From DASSFG01 sp035547915 (GTDB lineage Bacteria; Planctomycetota; Planctomycetia; Pirellulales; JAICIG01): 64,000 bases of DNA. The position numbers and the translations under genes were made by a program. Positions within the stretch are counted from its first letter, which is position 1; the number at the start of each line of letters is the position of its first letter. Shown here one piece after another: positions 60,914 through 64,000 of this stretch. The notes beneath the pieces are model-generated. The model ran no database searches and was not told the DNA's origin. It saw only the letters and a list, made by a program, of their open reading frames with translations. The stretch covers positions 62,001 through 126,000 of the forward strand of contig DASZTS010000039.1 of NCBI GenBank assembly GCA_035547915.1, read 5' to 3'.

Positions 60914-61162
60914 TTACTCCGTCTTCGACCGCAAGATGGCGATGCCGGGCAAGGCCTGCCTCAATTCGTCGAGTCCCGTTTCGGTGACGTGGGTGCCGTC
61001 GAGCACGAGCATCTGCAAGCGGCCCAATCGTTTCAGATGCAAGAGCCCCGCGTCGGTCACCTGCGTGCCCGAGAGATCGAGCACGTCGACGTCCGACAGA
61101 CCATCCATCTCGGCCAAATCCTGATCGCTGATGCGCGTGCCGCTCAAGTTGACGTAAGACAT
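60914..61162 (-). CDS. short leucine-rich repeat protein (82 aa)
   Basis: ATG 61162 lies 11 bases after the IspH stop on the same strand and has a GGATGG-like site. It holds three LRR units (LSGTRISDQDLAEMDGLSDV then DVLDLSGTQVTDAGLLHL...), ending in RQALPGIAIL like the 58594 protein, but has no membrane helix. It looks like a detached repeat piece of a larger LRR gene that is still open, perhaps co-transcribed with ispH. Confidence 0.6.
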   Translation of the reverse strand: MSYVNLSGTRISDQDLAEMDGLSDVDVLDLSGTQVTDAGLLHLKRLGRLQMLVLDGTHVTETGLDELRQALPGIAILRSKTE

Positions 61163-61172
61163 CGAACCATCC

Positions 61173-62099
61173 TCAGCGAACTTCCACAGGGAGGGGAAAC
61201 TCGACCTGCTCTTCCCGCACCGAGTGTTCCTCGACCGTCGCATCGAACCACCCGCAGAGCGTAGCCACGCACTGCGCGACGAGGTCTTCTGGCGCGCTCG
61301 CGCCGGCCGTCACCACCACCGTCTGCTTGCCGGCGAACCACTCGCGATCGAGCTCCGCCGCGTCATCGACCAGCCAGGCTGGGCACCCGAACTCGCGAGC
61401 CACTTCGAGCAGCCGATTGCTGTTCGAGCTGTTGCGGCTCCCCACAACGAGTACCGCGTCGGCCTGTGGCAACAGGCGCTTCAGCGCTTCCTGCCGGTTC
61501 TGGGTGGCGTAACAGATGTCTTCCTTCGGCGCGCCGACGCATTGCGGATATCGCCGCCGCAGACGCTCGATGATCAGGCTCGCTTCGTCCACGCTGAGCG
61601 TGGTCTGCGTCAGGTAGGCCACCTTGTCGGGCCGCGCGATGTCGAGCTGGTCGACGTCCTCGGGGCATTCGACCAGCAGAATGTCGCCCGGCGCGTATCC
61701 CAACGTGCCGACCACCTCATCGTGTCCGTCGTGGCCGATGAGCACGATGGTGTATCCCTGCTCAGCGAATTTGACCGCTTCCAGGTGCACTTTGCGCACC
61801 AGCGGACAGGTGGCGTCGATCACGTTCAGCCCGCGCGCGAACGCCGCCTGCTGAACGGCCGGTGACACGCCGTGCGCGCTGTACATGACGTTGGCGCCGG
61901 CCGGCACATCGGCCAGATCTTCGACGAACACGGCCCCCTTGGCGCGAAAGCGGTCGACTACGTGCCGATTGTGGACGATTTCATGGTAGACGTAGAGCGG
62001 CGTACCGAGCAGCGCGATGGCCCGGTCGAGTGCTTCGACCGCCATGTTCACGCCCGCGCAGAAGCCACGCGGCGCGGCCAAGAGGATTCTCATCGTCAT
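61173..62099 (-). CDS. ispH: 4-hydroxy-3-methylbut-2-enyl diphosphate reductase
   Basis: 308 aa. Iron-sulfur ligands: Cys in RGFCAGVNMA, Cys in IDATCPLVRKVH and Cys in DICYATQNRQEA. The substrate-binding HGVSP, GHDGHDEVVG (His) and SSNSNRLLEVA motifs are present. Last step of the non-mevalonate isoprenoid pathway: reduces HMBPP to IPP and DMAPP, cytoplasmic. Full normal length. It is followed closely by a small LRR gene. Confidence 0.95.
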   Translation of the reverse strand: MTMRILLAAPRGFCAGVNMAVEALDRAIALLGTPLYVYHEIVHNRHVVDRFRAKGAVFVEDLADVPAGANVMYSAHGVSPAVQQAAFARGLNVIDATCPLVRKVHLEAVKFAEQGYTIVLIGHDGHDEVVGTLGYAPGDILLVECPEDVDQLDIARPDKVAYLTQTTLSVDEASLIIERLRRRYPQCVGAPKEDICYATQNRQEALKRLLPQADAVLVVGSRNSSNSNRLLEVAREFGCPAWLVDDAAELDREWFAGKQTVVVTAGASAPEDLVAQCVATLCGWFDATVEEHSVREEQVEFPLPVEVR

Positions 62100-62142
62100 A
62101 GCAGGACCTGTGTTCTAAAGGTGTCCAACCTCTCCTCGTTCC

Positions 62143-63292
62143 TCACACGCCCGCCGACAACGGTTGCCCCGGGAATAGCGGAGCGACCGTCGCCACCACT
62201 GGCACCGCGCCGGGCGCCGCACCATCCGCCGCCGGTCCTGCCTGTAAGAGCGGCAGGCGGATCGTGAAGGTGGTGCCCACGTCTGGGGTTGTCTGGCATT
62301 CGATCTGTCCGCCGTGCGCCTCCACAATCTCTTTGACCACGTCGAGCCCCAGCCCCGTCCCTTCCTCTCCCTTGGTGCTGAAGAAGGGTTCCCAGATCCG
62401 TGCGGCCACCGCCGGCTGCATGCCGCAACCGTTGTCGCGCACGGTGATGACGGCGTCGGTCCGCCGGGTATCGAGCTCCACTCCGATCCGTCCGTCGGCC
62501 CGATCGCGGATGGCGTGGGCCGCATTCTTGATCAGGTTGATAAGCACCTGCTGCAACTTGACGGCGTGCCCCTTGACGCACGCCTCGACGTGTACGCGCA
62601 GCGAGAGCCGGGCGTAGGGCAGTGTCTTGTCGTAGCGCAAAAACCCGGCCAGTTCGTGCAGCACGTCGGCGAGCGAGAGGGGCTGCAGTTCGACGCCGGT
62701 TTGCTCGTTTCGCACGAACGACTTCACCTCGTTGACGAGTTGCAGCAGGCGGTCGTACGTCTGCCGCGACATGGCCGCGGTCTGCACCAGCTCTTCCTGG
62801 TCGGCATAGCGATCCTCGATCAGCTCCAACAGAGGGAGCATCGAGAGCTGGTTCCCCATTTCGTGCGCGATGCGGGCGGCCGAGCGGCCGAGCGCCGCGC
62901 AGCGGTCGACCGTCACCAACCGCTCCGTCAAAGCCGAATTGGTCACCGACAGGTCGTAGGCTTCGATGGCCCGCGATAGCACCGAGAAGATGTCGTATCG
63001 CTCCCACGGTTTCTTGAGGAAGTAGTACACCTGTCCTTGGTTGATCGCGTCGAGCATGGCCTTCGAGTCGGCATAACCCGTCAGCATGACGCGCTTGGTG
63101 TGCGGATATTGGCGGCGCATGACCTCGAACAGCTCGGCACCCGTCATGCCCGGCATGCGCTGGTCGGCCACCACCACCGGGAATGACTGCCGCTCGAGCA
63201 GCTCCAGCGCCTGCGCAGCGCTATTGGCCGTGTAGACGTTGAACGACGTCTCGAACGTCGCCTCGAAGACGACGAGATTGTCCATCTCGTCG

Positions 63293-63318
<26 letters not shown>
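62143..63318 (-). CDS. response-regulator/histidine-kinase hybrid (receiver at N-terminus)
   Basis: 391 aa. Residues 1-120 are a receiver: DDEMDN acid pair, phospho-Asp in VVVADQRMPGMTG, Lys in FLKKPWERYD. About 140-240 is a dimerisation helix with H-box AHEMGNQLSMLPL. About 255-370 is an ATP-binding HATPase with N-box LINLIKNAAHAIRD, G1 VRDNGCGMQPAV and G2 GEEGTGLGLDVVKEI. An RR-HK order is typical of output kinases reading a phosphorelay. Starts 26 bases inside the upstream kinase gene, so it is one operon. Confidence 0.88.

Positions 63319-64000
<682 letters not shown>

Overview
The window comes from a GC-rich planctomycete, most likely of the Pirellulales type. Hallmarks on the chromosomal side are a TIGR03009-type secreted protein, a DUF1080 protein, LRR proteins of the 'TDAGLxHL' type, a DUF1574/SGNH-like protein, a secreted protein with CBM9-like, sugar-dehydrogenase-like and cytochrome parts, and a J-domain-like/WD40 giant protein. 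All assignments were made by reading the sequence; no database search was run.

Bases 1 to about 36,725 are an integrative, probably conjugative, element whose left end lies outside the window. Its right end is the 3' end of a tRNA-Val(GAC) gene (36725-36798, minus), with a tyrosine integrase at 35448-36518 and a small excisionase-like HTH gene converging on it. Element genes include the C-terminal half of a MobF/TrwC relaxase-helicase (1-1104), a 1713-aa DarB/N12-class methylase-helicase (13392-18533), a VirD4/TraG-like coupling ATPase (29051-30586), a ParB-like protein, a pentapeptide-repeat protein and a vWA-like lipoprotein. No VirB-type channel genes are visible here.

Between these modules lies accessory cargo. 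1-4 kb holds small genes and decaying fragments. 4-10 kb holds a J-domain-like/DUF1080-like/WD40 protein behind a highly structured leader, a decayed paralogue of it, and an IS66 tnpC. 10-13 kb holds a LysR-type HTH protein with an unusual C-terminal domain and small unknown genes. 19.3-24.8 kb holds a 1481-aa SIR2-STAND-like protein with a divergent 152-aa gene, set between two direct repeats. 25.3-28.3 kb holds a 2-TM protein, a HEAT-repeat protein ending in a LysR-like winged helix, and an unknown gene. The SIR2 cassette looks like an anti-phage defence module (inference) and is the best candidate for something undescribed, together with the HEAT/wHTH gene next to it.

Bases 36.8-64 kb are ordinary chromosome: a serine hydrolase, a TlpA-like thioredoxin, glycosyltransferases (GT4, GT2, GT87-like) with a ChbG/YdjC-like deacetylase, a HAD phosphatase, a nucleoside hydrolase, a YHS-containing copper P-type ATPase, secreted cytochromes, a BtuF-like protein, a WrbA-like flavoprotein, IspH, and a pair of sensor kinases of which the second runs off the window end.
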